Counted from the first letter of the stretch, positions 24,194-33,719 are shown. The stretch: 64,000 nt of DNA from Microvirga ossetica (GCF_002741015.1 NZ_CP016616.1:2513501-2577500), one strand, 5' to 3'. The notes: generated by a model from the letters alone, not told the origin. Numbers and translations are program-made.

Positions 24194-25501
24194 TTAAGGC
24201 TTCGAGGCGACGGACGCAGGAGCCGGCGCCACGTCTGTCGGACACATCGCTTCCACCACATCGCCTCGACTCTGGCGCTGCCGGTCGAGATAGCGCATGA
24301 CGGGAGTTACGGTCGTGCCATGGAGCAGGATCGAGATCAGCACGATCAGCCCGGTCGTCGACCAGAGCAGGTCCGGCTGTTCGAACTTCGCGTGGCCGAG
24401 GCCGTAGGCGAGGTAATAGGCCGACCCCAGTCCCCGGATGCCGAAGAAGCTGATGACCGCCTTCTCGTCGAGGCGCTGGTCGCGGCCGAGAAGGCTGATC
24501 CAGCCGCTCAACGGACGCACGAGAAACACCGCAAGCAGCGCGTAGACCACGACCTCGAAGCTGACGGCCCGGAAAAGCCCTCCGTCGGCGATCGCACCGC
24601 CGAAGAGCACGAGCAGCATCATCATGGTCAGACGCTCGAGCTGCTCGGTGAAATCGTGCAGCTTCTCATGATACTTGCTGTTGCGCTCCGCGGACCGCAG
24701 GCCCAAGGCCGCCACGAACACGGCCAGGAAGCCGTAGCCGTGGATCATCTCGGTCAGCCCGTAGGCGAGACAGGTGATGCCGAGCGCCACGAAGCCGTCG
24801 CCCGTCCGGGACAGCCTGGCGCGGTTCGGCAGGCGGAAGGTCAGCCAGCCGAGAACGCGGCCGACGATCCAGCCCGCGACGAGCCCCGCCGACAGCTTCC
24901 ATAGCACGTCGACGGTCAGCCACTTGACGAGCCAGGGCTCGCCGGTCTGGCCGGCGAGCGCGAGCGCGATGGCGAGATTGACGAAGGGAAAGGCCAGGCC
25001 ATCGTTGAGCCCCGCCTCCGAGGTGAGGGTGAAGCGGACCTCGTCCTCCAGGCCCTCGCCGGGCGGCCCGACCTGCACGTCGCTGGCCAGAACGGGATCG
25101 GTCGGGGCAAGCGACGCTCCCAGCAGGATGGCCGCCGCGGCGCCGAGCCCGAGCAGGGCATGGCCCAGGACCGCGAGCAGCGCGATGGTGAGGGGCATGG
25201 CGATGCCGAGCAGGCGCCAAGTGAGCGCGCAGGTGACCCAGGCCAGCGCCCTGTCGAGCTTCAGGCCGGCGCCCATCAGCGCGATGAGCACCACGAACTC
25301 GGTCAGCCGCTGGGTGATCGCCAGATGCTCCTGCGGATGGGGAGCGACGCCGGGCACGGCGGGCACCGAGAAGATGACGACACCCAGGCCAACGCAGACG
25401 ATGGGCAGGGAGAGCGGCAGTTCCTTCAGCACCATCGGCAGCCAGGCGGTGAGCAGCACCACGGCGCCGAAGCCTGCGAGCACGACGACATACGGATCCA
25501 T
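24194..25501 (-). CDS. Cation:proton antiporter (CPA family)
   Basis: A 435-residue inner-membrane antiporter with about 12 hydrophobic segments, exchanging Na+ or K+ for protons. LAPTDPVLASDV is the ASLAPTDP motif of CPA antiporters, and GLNDGLAFPFVNLAIA holds the conserved Asp of the transport site. ISFFGIRGLGSAYYLAYG matches the GxRG region of the family. No TrkA-type domain is present. The gene is convergent with the UdgX gene, 14 bases away. Confidence 0.9.
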   Translation of the reverse strand: MDPYVVVLAGFGAVVLLTAWLPMVLKELPLSLPIVCVGLGVVIFSVPAVPGVAPHPQEHLAITQRLTEFVVLIALMGAGLKLDRALAWVTCALTWRLLGIAMPLTIALLAVLGHALLGLGAAAAILLGASLAPTDPVLASDVQVGPPGEGLEDEVRFTLTSEAGLNDGLAFPFVNLAIALALAGQTGEPWLVKWLTVDVLWKLSAGLVAGWIVGRVLGWLTFRLPNRARLSRTGDGFVALGITCLAYGLTEMIHGYGFLAVFVAALGLRSAERNSKYHEKLHDFTEQLERLTMMMLLVLFGGAIADGGLFRAVSFEVVVYALLAVFLVRPLSGWISLLGRDQRLDEKAVISFFGIRGLGSAYYLAYGLGHAKFEQPDLLWSTTGLIVLISILLHGTTVTPVMRYLDRQRQSRGDVVEAMCPTDVAPAPASVASKP

Positions 25502-25725
25502 GGAGGAGCGAACGCGGCTCGCGACTCGGCAGTTCCGGCAGGCAAGGGGTTAATCCCCGTTAACCGCCCCTTAAACCGCCACAATTAGGGTGCTCCACAG
25601 CATGAAAGGCCGGACGATATACCGGCTGGCGCATCGTGCGGACCCGAAGGGCCGCGTCCGCGAAAAGTGGATCCGGTTTTTCGCGATAACGATGCGCTCT
25701 TCAAGGGCGGGAGCAACGGATGGAT

Positions 25726-25760
25726 CCCAAAAGTGCAAGTCCACTTTTGGGTCCGATGCT
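25726..25760. repeat. Short palindromic repeat (AAAAGTG...CACTTTT type), copy 1
   Basis: CCCAAAAGTGCAAGTCCACT continues to TTTGGGTCCGATGCT. Its reverse complement matches 62980-63011 closely. A related GCGAAAAGTGGATCCGG piece lies just upstream at 25660. It sits directly before the PBP1A start, and in-frame reading across it is therefore suspect. Confidence 0.65.
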
Positions 25761-25785
25761 CCAGATCGATGCGGGGTTTTTAAAC

Positions 25786-27918
25786 GTGGCGAACGGACGT
25801 GACCGGCGCGAGCCGGTGTTCGATGCGCCCGCTGGGGAAGCGGGGGAGCTGGATTTTCACCTCTCGCCCGAGGATCGGGCAGGGGGAACGATGGCGCGCA
25901 GGCGAGCTTCTCGGAACGGCGGCGACGGGCCGCGCCGGCCCGCCCGGCCGAAGAAGGCCAAGCGCAAGGGCGGCCGCTCGCTCCTGAGCAAGCTCGTCTA
26001 TGCCGGGCTCGTCCTGTGCCTTTGGGGCGTCATCGGCGTCGGCGGCGTGGTTGCCTATTACGCCTCCCAGCTGCCGCCTATCGACCAGCTCACGGTGCCG
26101 AAACGGCCGCCGAACATCGCCATCATGGCAAGCGACGGCTCGCTTCTCGCCAATCGCGGCGAGACCGGCGGGCGCACGGTGACGCTGAAAGAGCTGCCGC
26201 CCTATCTGCCCAAGGCCTTCGTCGCCATCGAGGATCGGCGCTTCTACGACCATTTCGGCATCGACCCGATGGGCATCGCCCGTGCGGTCTATCGCAACCT
26301 GGCGCATAAGGGCGGCCTGCAGGGCGGCTCGACCCTGACGCAGCAGCTTGCCAAGAACCTCTTTCTCACCCAGGAGCGCACCGCCTCGCGCAAGATCCAG
26401 GAGGCGATCCTGTCGCTCTGGCTCGAGCGCAACTATTCCAAGGACCAGATCCTCGAGCTCTATCTCAACCGGGTCTATTTCGGCGCCGGCGCCTATGGCG
26501 TCGAGGCCGCCGCCCAGCGCTATTACGGCAAGTCGGCGCGCAGCGTGTCGCTCTCGGAAGCCGCGGTGCTCGCGGGCCTCGTGCAATCCCCCTCGCGCCT
26601 TGCGCCCAACCGCAATCCCGAGCGCGCCCAGGCCCGCGCCGAGCTCGTGATCGCGGCCATGAACGATCTCGGCTTCATCACGCCCGGCATGACCAAGACC
26701 GCGCTCGGCGCTCCCGCCGAGCCCGTGCGCCCCAAGGGCGCCGGCTCCGCCAACTACGCCGCCGATTACGTGATGGACGTGCTCGACGATTTCGTCGGCA
26801 ATGTCGAATCCGACATCGTCGTCTCGACGACGGTCGAGCCCGCCATGCAGGCGGCAGCCGAGCGCGTGCTCGTCGACGAACTCAACGCCAAGGGCGAGAA
26901 GTTCAACGTGAGCCAGGGCGCTTTCGTCGCCATGCAGCCGGACGGCGCGGTGAGGGCACTGGTGGGCGGCCGCAATTACGAGACGAGCCAGTTCAACCGG
27001 GCCACGGCGGCGCGGCGCCAGCCGGGCTCCTCGTTCAAGCCCTTCGTCTATCTCACCGCCGTGGAGCGCGGCTATACGCCCGACACGGTTCTGGAAGACG
27101 GTCCGGTCAATTACGGCGGCTGGGCGCCGAAGAACTACGACCGCAAGTATCGCGGGCCTATCGCCATGCGCGATGCGCTCGCGCTCTCGCTCAACACCAT
27201 CGCGGTCAAGCTCAACATGGAGGTCGGACCGAAGAACGTGGTGCAGGCGGCGCAGCGCCTCGGCATCTCCTCGCCGCTGCAGGCCAACGGCTCGCTCGCG
27301 CTCGGCACCTCCGAGGTGACGCCGCTCGAACTGGTCTCCGCCTATGCGGCCTTCGCCAATGGCGGCATCGGTGTCATTCCCTACGTGATCGCCCAGGTGA
27401 AGACCACGGACGGCAAGCTGATTTACAAGCGCCCGAATGCCGGCGGCCTCGGCCGCGTCATCGACCCTAGCGTCGTCGCGATGATGAACGAGATGATGCA
27501 CAACACCTTCGTCGTCGGCACGGCGCAGAAGGCGCAGATTCCCGGCTGGTCGCTCGCCGGCAAGACCGGAACCACCGACGATTACAAGGACGCCTGGTTC
27601 GTCGGCTTCTCCGGCAATCTCGTCGCCGGCGTCTGGCTCGGCAACGACGACGGCGCGCTCACCAAGCGCGTCACCGGCGGCAACCTGCCGACGGAGGTCT
27701 GGCACAACTTCATGCAGATCGCCTTGAAGGATAAACAGCCCGTCGCGCTCCCCGGCAGCGAGCGCTTCCGCACCCCGTCGGGCCCGGCGGTCGCAGGCGC
27801 TGGACAGGATCCGCGCTATGCCAGCGCCGGAGAGAACGGCTGGATCCCGCCGCAGCCGGCTCCGCAGCGACGCGCCAGCCGCGAGAAGAACTTCTTCGAG
27901 AAGCTGTTCGGGCTCTGA
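25786..27918 (+). CDS. pbp1A: Penicillin-binding protein 1A (bifunctional)
   Basis: A ~710-residue class A PBP that polymerises and cross-links peptidoglycan in the periplasm. A basic cytosolic tail and one membrane helix (about residues 68-92) precede the GT51 domain with catalytic Glu149 in AIEDRRFYDHF. The transpeptidase has SSFK (Ser415-Lys418), an SLN motif and KTGTTDD. The GTG at 25786 is chosen because REPVFDAP...LSPEDR resembles family N-termini. The ATG at 25891 has the better ribosome site (AGGGGGAAC) and is a real alternative. Confidence 0.92.
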   Translation: MANGRDRREPVFDAPAGEAGELDFHLSPEDRAGGTMARRRASRNGGDGPRRPARPKKAKRKGGRSLLSKLVYAGLVLCLWGVIGVGGVVAYYASQLPPIDQLTVPKRPPNIAIMASDGSLLANRGETGGRTVTLKELPPYLPKAFVAIEDRRFYDHFGIDPMGIARAVYRNLAHKGGLQGGSTLTQQLAKNLFLTQERTASRKIQEAILSLWLERNYSKDQILELYLNRVYFGAGAYGVEAAAQRYYGKSARSVSLSEAAVLAGLVQSPSRLAPNRNPERAQARAELVIAAMNDLGFITPGMTKTALGAPAEPVRPKGAGSANYAADYVMDVLDDFVGNVESDIVVSTTVEPAMQAAAERVLVDELNAKGEKFNVSQGAFVAMQPDGAVRALVGGRNYETSQFNRATAARRQPGSSFKPFVYLTAVERGYTPDTVLEDGPVNYGGWAPKNYDRKYRGPIAMRDALALSLNTIAVKLNMEVGPKNVVQAAQRLGISSPLQANGSLALGTSEVTPLELVSAYAAFANGGIGVIPYVIAQVKTTDGKLIYKRPNAGGLGRVIDPSVVAMMNEMMHNTFVVGTAQKAQIPGWSLAGKTGTTDDYKDAWFVGFSGNLVAGVWLGNDDGALTKRVTGGNLPTEVWHNFMQIALKDKQPVALPGSERFRTPSGPAVAGAGQDPRYASAGENGWIPPQPAPQRRASREKNFFEKLFGL

Positions 27919-27942
27919 GGCCGGCTCTCTCGGTCACCGCAC

Positions 27943-28088
27943 TGTCATTCCGGGGCCGCGTAAGCGGAGCCCGGAATCCATAACCACGACAGAATGCGGA
28001 AATATACGGCTGGCTACCGCAGCGCCTCATTCTGTGCCGTTAGTGGTTATGGATTCCGGGCTCGACCTATGGTCGCCCCGGAATGACA
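27943..28088. repeat. Large inverted repeat, 146 bp
   Basis: The left arm TGTCATTCCGGGGCCGCG continues to GGAATCCATAACCAC. The right arm mirrors it as GTGGTTATGGATTCC to CGCCCCGGAATGACA. The arms are about 45 bases each around an AT-richer centre. It follows the PBP1A stop and could end its transcript. I see no transposase-like coding sequence inside. Confidence 0.8.
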
Positions 28089-28187
28089 GCGGTGTCATTG
28101 AAGACCCGCAAACCATTACCCGGCACGTAATCGCCAATGCTCCGTGCCCCCGGCATGCTCGCTTCATCGATCAAGAGGGAGCTTGTC

Positions 28188-28538
28188 ATGACCGCCTATG
28201 CCATCGGCCATCTGCACGACGTCGATCTCGGCGCGGATATCGTCGACTATCTCAAGCGCATCGATGAAACGCTTGCGCCTTTCGGCGGCCGTTTCATCAT
28301 CCATGGCGGACCCGCGACCGTGGTGGAAGGGTCGTGGTCGGGCGATCTCATCGTGATCGCGTTCCCGGACATGGGAAACGCCCGCGCGTGGTACGATTCT
28401 CCGGCCTATCGGCGGATCCTGCGCCTGCGTACCGACAATTCGCGCGGCGACGTGTTCTTCATCGACGGCGTGTCCGCCGATCACAAGGCCACCGATGTGC
28501 TTGCGGGGCTGCCGATGATCGATCAGCCCCTGGGTTGA
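28188..28538 (+). CDS. DUF1330-family protein
   Basis: A 116-residue cytosolic protein of the DUF1330 family, a ferredoxin-like alpha/beta fold related to dimeric monooxygenase-like proteins. It shows FGGRFIIHGGPATVVEGSW, then VIAFPDMGNARAWYDSPAYRRIL, the core family segments. GAGGGA lies 8 bases before the ATG at 28188. The last 16 bases overlap the convergent Bcr/CflA gene. Function is unknown. Confidence 0.85.
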   Translation: MTAYAIGHLHDVDLGADIVDYLKRIDETLAPFGGRFIIHGGPATVVEGSWSGDLIVIAFPDMGNARAWYDSPAYRRILRLRTDNSRGDVFFIDGVSADHKATDVLAGLPMIDQPLG

Positions 28539-29722
28539 TGAGCCCTCGCCCGTCCCGTCGCCAGAAAGAGGGCGAGCGCCAGCACGCCGGTGGTGGCGAT
28601 GGTGGCAGGCAGGGGGATGGCGGAGGCATCGAGGTTGCGGCCGAGAAGGATGCCGACGATGGCGGCAAAGGTCATCTGGCAGATGCCGAGGAGCGAAGAG
28701 GCCGCGCCGGCGCGATCCGGAAACGGCATCAGGGCAGAGGCCATGGATTGCGGCATGGTCAGGCCGACGCCGATCCCGTAAATCGCCATCGGTGCGCTGA
28801 TGCCGAGCGATGAAGGCACGCCCGACAGCACCAGGGACAGCATGACGAGACCGCCGAGCGCGAGGCAGATCACCCCGAGGCGGATGGTGCCGTCGAGCCC
28901 GTAGCGTCCGACAAGGGTCTGCGCGATCGTGGTGCCGGTCATGAAGCCTGCCACCACGAATGTGAAGGAAAAGGCGAAGGACAACTCGTCGAGGCCGTAG
29001 ATCTTCTGCAGCACGAAGGACGAGCCCGAGATGAAGGCGAAGAGCCCGCCATAGGTGAGCATGGAAAGACCCACATAGGTGCGGTAGCCGGCATGGCCGA
29101 GCAGAACGCGAAAGCCGTGCAGGATCGCGGCGAAGGAGATCGGGATGTCCGATTTCCGGCGGATGCTCTCCGGCATCTTCAGCACGATGATGGCGGCGAG
29201 CGCCACACCGAACAGGATCATCGCGCCGAAGGTCACGCGCCAGCCGGTGAAGCGCTCGATGACGCCGCCGAGAACGGGCGCGGCGGCGGGCACCACGCCC
29301 ATGATCGTGCCCATGCGCGACAATTCCTTGCCCGCGCGCGGGCCCTCGTAGAAGTCGCGCACGATGGCACGCCCGAGCACGATGGGCCCGGAGGCGCCGA
29401 GCGCCTGCAGGAAGCGCGCGCCGATCAGGGTCTCGATGTTGGGCGAGAGCGCGCAGATCAGGCTTGCCAGGGTGAAAAGCCCAAGCCCGAAGAGCAGCAC
29501 GGGCTTGCGCCCGATTCGGTCGGAGATCGGCCCGTAGAAGAACTGGCCGGCGGCAAAGCCGAGGAGGAAGGCCGAGAGAGTGAGCTGCGTCTGGCCCGTA
29601 CTCGCCTTAAAGCTCGCCGCAATGGCCGGCAGCGAGGGCAGGTACATGTCCGTCGAGAGAGGCCCGAGCGCGGTGAGCAGCGCTAGGACGATTGTGAGGG
29701 CCAGGGTATCGGGCTTGAGCAT
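28523..29722 (-). CDS. Bcr/CflA-type drug efflux transporter (MFS, 12 helices)
   Basis: A 399-residue inner-membrane drug:proton antiporter. STDMYLPSLPAIAASF in the first helix and YGPISDRIGRKPVLL (motif A) are typical of Bcr/CflA proteins; RFLQALGASGPIVLGRAIVRD is the family motif B region. The ATG at 29722 begins directly before helix 1; no good ribosome site is visible. It overlaps the DUF1330 gene by 16 bases at the 3' end. Confidence 0.9.
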   Translation of the reverse strand: MLKPDTLALTIVLALLTALGPLSTDMYLPSLPAIAASFKASTGQTQLTLSAFLLGFAAGQFFYGPISDRIGRKPVLLFGLGLFTLASLICALSPNIETLIGARFLQALGASGPIVLGRAIVRDFYEGPRAGKELSRMGTIMGVVPAAAPVLGGVIERFTGWRVTFGAMILFGVALAAIIVLKMPESIRRKSDIPISFAAILHGFRVLLGHAGYRTYVGLSMLTYGGLFAFISGSSFVLQKIYGLDELSFAFSFTFVVAGFMTGTTIAQTLVGRYGLDGTIRLGVICLALGGLVMLSLVLSGVPSSLGISAPMAIYGIGVGLTMPQSMASALMPFPDRAGAASSLLGICQMTFAAIVGILLGRNLDASAIPLPATIATTGVLALALFLATGRARAHQPRG

Positions 29723-29831
29723 GAGGTGAGTTCGGCAATGACGGGAGCGGTCGGGAGTAGGCCGAAACGGAGGGCGTGTCACTGTTTTAAGACGAATTTC
29801 GGCCGGTGGTCCACGTCTCGAACTGCTCAAC

Positions 29832-29933
29832 CCTCATCCTGAGGAGCCGCTGCAAGCGGCGTCTCGAAGGAGCTTCCAGCGAGCACTGGATCCTCCTTCG
29901 AGACGGTCGCTACGCGACCTCCTCAGGATGAGG
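29832..29933. repeat. Large inverted repeat, ~102 bp
   Basis: CCTCATCCTGAGGAG and CTCCTCAGGATGAGG form the outer arms, with CTCGAAGGAG/CTCCTTCGAG as inner arms and GCTGCAAGCGGC/GTCGCTACGCGAC as side stems. It lies between the start of the Bcr/CflA gene and the end of the M48 gene. Confidence 0.8.
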
Positions 29934-29969
29934 TCCTGTTTTTGAACAAGGAGGCGTCGACTGGTCTGA

Positions 29970-30713
29970 TCACCCGATCCGGTGCAGGGCGCTGCCGTAG
30001 GTCTTGAGCCAGGCCTCCGCCTCGTCGGTGCGGGGGCAGAGCTGATACGTAAGCTTCCAGAAGCGCGGGGAATGGTTGAGCTCGCGCAAATGGGCCACCT
30101 CATGGGCGGCGAGATAGTCGAGCACGAAGGGCGGGGCCATGATCAGGCGCCAGGAGAAGTTCAGCGACCCGTTGGCCGAGCACGAGCCCCACCGGCTCTT
30201 GGTGTCGCGCACGGTGATGCGCTTGGCCGGCTGCCCGAGCTGGGCCGTATGGCGCTTCACGGCAACGGCGAAATCCTTCTTGGCTTCCGTCTCGAGGAAA
30301 TCCCGCACGCGTCTGGCCACATGGGTGGCCTCGCCCGTGACGGCGATGATCGGCTCGCCGGCGCCGCCGGTCGTGGCCTGGGTCACGCCACGGATCGTCG
30401 ACCAATGGACGACCCGGTGGGGAACGCCGCGCAGGGGCACCAGGGCGCCGGGCTCGAAGATCACCCGCTCCGGCACCTTGGCGAGCCGGGTGGCGATCCA
30501 TTGGCTGTGGCTGTCGGCGAATTTCTGGGCGAGGCCGACATCGGTGCGCTCGGGAATGCTGAGCACGACCTCGCCGGTCGCGTTCGAGACGCGCAGCGTG
30601 ATCCGTTTGGCCGTCGGACGGCGCTTGAGGGCCACCTTGAAGGCTTGGCCCCCGTGAAGAACCTTGAGATGAGGCGGGTCCGCAGGAACGCGGCGGAACA
30701 GGGCGGATTTCAT
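29970..30713 (-). CDS. M48-type metallopeptidase, YgjP-like
   Basis: A 247-residue soluble zinc peptidase-like protein of the YgjP/DUF45 group. The HEVAHLRELNHSPRFW segment holds HExxH and the downstream His that is the third zinc ligand. RDTKSRWGSCSANGSLNFSWRL, split here for clarity by family boundaries, precedes it and is the conserved substrate-side block. The ATG at 30713 starts the common fold; an earlier in-frame start would run into the PHB depolymerase gene. Substrate unknown. Confidence 0.87.
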   Translation of the reverse strand: MKSALFRRVPADPPHLKVLHGGQAFKVALKRRPTAKRITLRVSNATGEVVLSIPERTDVGLAQKFADSHSQWIATRLAKVPERVIFEPGALVPLRGVPHRVVHWSTIRGVTQATTGGAGEPIIAVTGEATHVARRVRDFLETEAKKDFAVAVKRHTAQLGQPAKRITVRDTKSRWGSCSANGSLNFSWRLIMAPPFVLDYLAAHEVAHLRELNHSPRFWKLTYQLCPRTDEAEAWLKTYGSALHRIG

Positions 30714-30789
30714 GTCCGCAATCTGCCCCGTTACGTCGATTCTGTCAGCGCAGCCGTTTGCCGCTCCCAGGAACGTATCGAGAACGCCT

Positions 30790-32052
30790 TCAGGCTCTTG
30801 ACGCCCTCTTCCGAGCGGGCTCTCGATGGTGATTCTCAATGAATTCAACAATTCGAGGAGCGATCTGAACCCTGAACCGGGAGCCGTTGAAGACGCCATA
30901 GTGACCGACCCCGGTCTGCAGGTGATAGGACTTCTTGTCGGAGGACAGGTTCGGCGTCAGGTCGAGGGCGGCCAGGGTCTGGCCGACGCCGGAGATGTCG
31001 TCCTTTTCGCCCTCGACGGCCATGATGGCGCAGCGCCGGATCGCCATGAGGTCGACCGGCTCGTCCCGGTGCATCATCTCGCCCTTGGGCAGGGCGTGGT
31101 CGACGAAGACGGTCTCCACCGTCTGGAGGTAGAACTCCGCGGTCAGGTCCATGACGGCGAGGTATTCGTCGTAGAAATCCCGGTGCTTCTCGGCCGAATC
31201 GCCATCGCCCTCGACGAGGTGGTTGAACATCTCCCAATGGGCGGTGAGATGCCGGTCGATGTTCATGGCCATGAACCCCGAAAGCTGCAGGAAACCCGGA
31301 TAGACGTCGCGCCAGAAGCCCGGATGGGACGGGGGCACCTTGGTGATGCAGTGCTGCCGGAACCACTCGATGCCGCGCTCCTCGGCCAGCCGGTTGACGG
31401 CGGTGGGGGAGCGGCGGGTGTCGATAGGGCCGCCCATGAGGACCATGGAACGCGGGACGAAGGGGTCGTTCTCCGCCTCCAGGCGGGCGATCGCCGCGAT
31501 CACGGGCACCGCCGGCTGGCAGACGGCCATCACGTTCAGGTCCGGGCCGAGATCCCGGATCATGGCCTTGAGGTAATCGATATAATCGTCGAGGTCGAAG
31601 CGGCCCTCGGCCAGGGGCACCAGGCTGGCATCGGCCCAGTCGGTGATCATGACCTGGTGCGTGGGCAGGAAGGCCTCCGCAGTGCCGCGCAGGAGGGTGG
31701 CGTAATGGCCTGACATGGGCGCCACGATCAGCAGCTTCGGCTGGTCCGCGGCGCTTTCGGAATCGCGCTCGAAGGAGATGACCCGGCAGAAGGGGCGCTC
31801 CCACACGATCCGCTCCGTGACCGCGACCTCCTCGTTGCCGAGGAGGGTCGTCTCGAAGCCGAAATCGGGCTTTGTGTAGCGTCGCGTGGTGCGCTCGAAC
31901 AATTCGCAGGCCGCCGAGACGGTCCGGCCGTAGGGGGTGTGCGTCAGCGGATTGTCGGGATTGTCAAAGAAATGCTTCGTCAAATCGGAGGCCGCGCGGG
32001 CAGGGCTCAAGAGCCAATGCGCGGTATCGTACCAAACGTAAGAAAGGTTCAT
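30790..32052 (-). CDS. phaZ: Intracellular poly(3-hydroxybutyrate) depolymerase
   Basis: A 420-residue cytosolic depolymerase acting on PHB granules. It shows LYVAPMSGHYATLLRGT-like sequence (here LLIVAPMSGHYATLLRGT) and VMAVCQPAVPVIA. The Cys there replaces the lipase-box Ser, as in Ralstonia PhaZa1. The C-terminal YDEYLAVMDLTAEFYLQTVE block is the PHB_depo_C signature, and GVGHYGVFNG carries the catalytic His. The ATG at 32052 has GGGGA 6 bases upstream; a TTG at 32064 is in frame but less likely. It implies PHB storage in this organism. Confidence 0.92.
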   Translation of the reverse strand: MNLSYVWYDTAHWLLSPARAASDLTKHFFDNPDNPLTHTPYGRTVSAACELFERTTRRYTKPDFGFETTLLGNEEVAVTERIVWERPFCRVISFERDSESAADQPKLLIVAPMSGHYATLLRGTAEAFLPTHQVMITDWADASLVPLAEGRFDLDDYIDYLKAMIRDLGPDLNVMAVCQPAVPVIAAIARLEAENDPFVPRSMVLMGGPIDTRRSPTAVNRLAEERGIEWFRQHCITKVPPSHPGFWRDVYPGFLQLSGFMAMNIDRHLTAHWEMFNHLVEGDGDSAEKHRDFYDEYLAVMDLTAEFYLQTVETVFVDHALPKGEMMHRDEPVDLMAIRRCAIMAVEGEKDDISGVGQTLAALDLTPNLSSDKKSYHLQTGVGHYGVFNGSRFRVQIAPRIVEFIENHHREPARKRASRA

Positions 32053-32363
32053 CTGTATCCCCAAGGGCCGGGCGCCTGTTCTCGCAGCCTGCGGTAGGCT
32101 TTATCCTCAACCGTAATTTTAAGATTAAAGTTCCTCGAATCCAATGCAACAGCCTAGTTGCTTCCTTACGAAAACGGATCACCTACTTTGGTTTCAGGGC
32201 ATCCGGCAGGCGGAATCAGCGGATCGTTCAGAAAAGTAGGCCCGGTTTTCTGCAGCCAAGGTTGCGCCGTTCACGAATCGGCATCGGACAGCCCGAGGAT
32301 CTAGGAAAATAGGCTGGCAGCGAATGCTTGGCGAACGATGGGCAGGCCCTATTCTGTTCGAGG
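32053..32363. other. Divergent promoter region between phaZ and regB
   Basis: These 311 bases contain no credible gene. AT-rich stretches around 32105-32135 could hold the phaZ promoter and those near 32285-32350 the regB promoter, but I see no clear known operator. Redox control of phaZ by RegA is conceivable from position alone. Confidence 0.4.
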
Positions 32364-33719
32364 ATGTCCAAGATCGACCAGAAGAGCCTGACGCATCACG
32401 CCCGGCACCTGCGCCTCGACACGCTCGTCCGCCTGCGCTGGCTCGCCATCGTGGGCCAGGCGGCGGCCGTGGCCGGGGTCCGCTTCGGCCTCGGATTTCC
32501 CCTTCCCTTCGCCCTCTGCTTCCTGGTGATCAGCATCTCGGTCTGGGTCAACCTGCTCCTGCGCATCCAGTATCCGGCAAGCCACAGGCTGAGTGACAAC
32601 ATCGCCACCGCGCTCCTCGCCTTCGACATCCTGCAGCTAGCGGGGCTCCTCTACCTGACCGGCGGGCTCGAAAACCCCTTCGCCATGCTGTTCCTGGCAC
32701 CGGTCCTGATCTCGGCCACGGCGCTCACTCCCGAGCGCACGCTCGGGCTCGGCCTTCTCGCAATCGGCTGCGCCACCTTCCTGGTGCTCTCCCACAAGCC
32801 CCTGCCCTGGTTTCCGGGGCAGAGCTTCACCCTCCCATTCCTTTACGTCACGGGGATCTGGACCGCTGTCGTCCTCGGGACGGCGTTCACCGGCATCTAT
32901 GCCTGGCGGGTGGCCGAGGAGGCGCGCCAGCTCGCCCAGGCGCTCGCCGCGACCGAGCTGGTGCTCGCCCGCGAGCAGCACCTGTCCCAGCTCGACGGCT
33001 TGGCGGCGGCGGCGGCCCACGAACTCGGAACGCCGCTCGCCACCATCGCCCTGGTGACGAAGGAAATGAGCCATTCCATGCCCAAGGAGGGGGCGGTCGG
33101 CGAAGATCTGAAGCTCCTGCAGGAGCAGGTGGAGCGCTGCCGCACGATCCTGACCAAGCTCACCTCCATGGGGCAGGAGGACGAGGCCGAGTTCCTGGAG
33201 ACGATCTCGCTCAGCCACCTCGTCGAGGAGATCGTCGAGCCGCAGCGCGCGGTCGGCTTCGACGTGAAGGTGACGGCGTGGGGCGACGGCCCCGAGCCGA
33301 CGGGGCGGCGCAATCCGGGGGTGGTCTACGGCCTGTCCAACATCCTCGACAACGCCACCGACTTCGCCGAGAGCCAGGTCACGATCGACGCCTGCTGGTC
33401 TCCTCACGAGGTTTTCATCGAGATCAGGGATGACGGCCCCGGTTACGCTCCCGATATTCTGCTGAGAGTCGGGGAGCCGTATGTGACGACGCGAAGCGCG
33501 GCCGAGCGGACGAAGGACAGCGAGGAGGGCGGAGGACTGGGCTTGGGCCTGTTCATCGCCAAGACCCTGATCGAGCGTTCGGGGGCCGAATTGACCCTGA
33601 CGAACACTGCGCCGCCCGCCTCCGGCGCCATCGCGCGGATCGTTTGGCCCCGTCATGCGTTTGAACGAGGTGCGGCAATTTCGCCGCAGGGTGAGGGCGA
33701 ACTCGCTCTCAAAGGTTAG
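32364..33719 (+). CDS. regB: Redox-sensing histidine kinase, RegB/PrrB/ActS family
   Basis: A 451-residue membrane sensor kinase. Six helices occupy about residues 20-185 and include GGLENPF (100-106), the quinone-binding heptapeptide of RegB. The H-box AAAAAHELGTPLATI places the phosphorylated His at 219. Cys259 in VERCRTILTKL is the redox-box cysteine. N, G1 (DDGPGYA) and G2 (GGLGLGLFIAKTL) boxes complete the kinase. The ATG at 32364 is taken as start. RegA follows 82 bases downstream; together they should control respiration, carbon and nitrogen genes by redox state. Confidence 0.93.
   Translation: MSKIDQKSLTHHARHLRLDTLVRLRWLAIVGQAAAVAGVRFGLGFPLPFALCFLVISISVWVNLLLRIQYPASHRLSDNIATALLAFDILQLAGLLYLTGGLENPFAMLFLAPVLISATALTPERTLGLGLLAIGCATFLVLSHKPLPWFPGQSFTLPFLYVTGIWTAVVLGTAFTGIYAWRVAEEARQLAQALAATELVLAREQHLSQLDGLAAAAAHELGTPLATIALVTKEMSHSMPKEGAVGEDLKLLQEQVERCRTILTKLTSMGQEDEAEFLETISLSHLVEEIVEPQRAVGFDVKVTAWGDGPEPTGRRNPGVVYGLSNILDNATDFAESQVTIDACWSPHEVFIEIRDDGPGYAPDILLRVGEPYVTTRSAAERTKDSEEGGGLGLGLFIAKTLIERSGAELTLTNTAPPASGAIARIVWPRHAFERGAAISPQGEGELALKG

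Noticed and set aside
22584..24245. A 553-codon minus-strand frame opposite udgX
   Set aside because: The plus strand carries the KRRIH and GEQPGD motifs of UdgX; the opposite frame is featureless.
25780..27705. A 641-codon minus-strand frame across pbp1A
   Set aside because: Complement of a gene with all PBP1A motifs. No ribosome site or family resemblance was seen.
27943..28088. Possible insertion sequence remnant
   Set aside because: Long inverted arms are present, but there is no transposase fragment and no clear target-site duplication.
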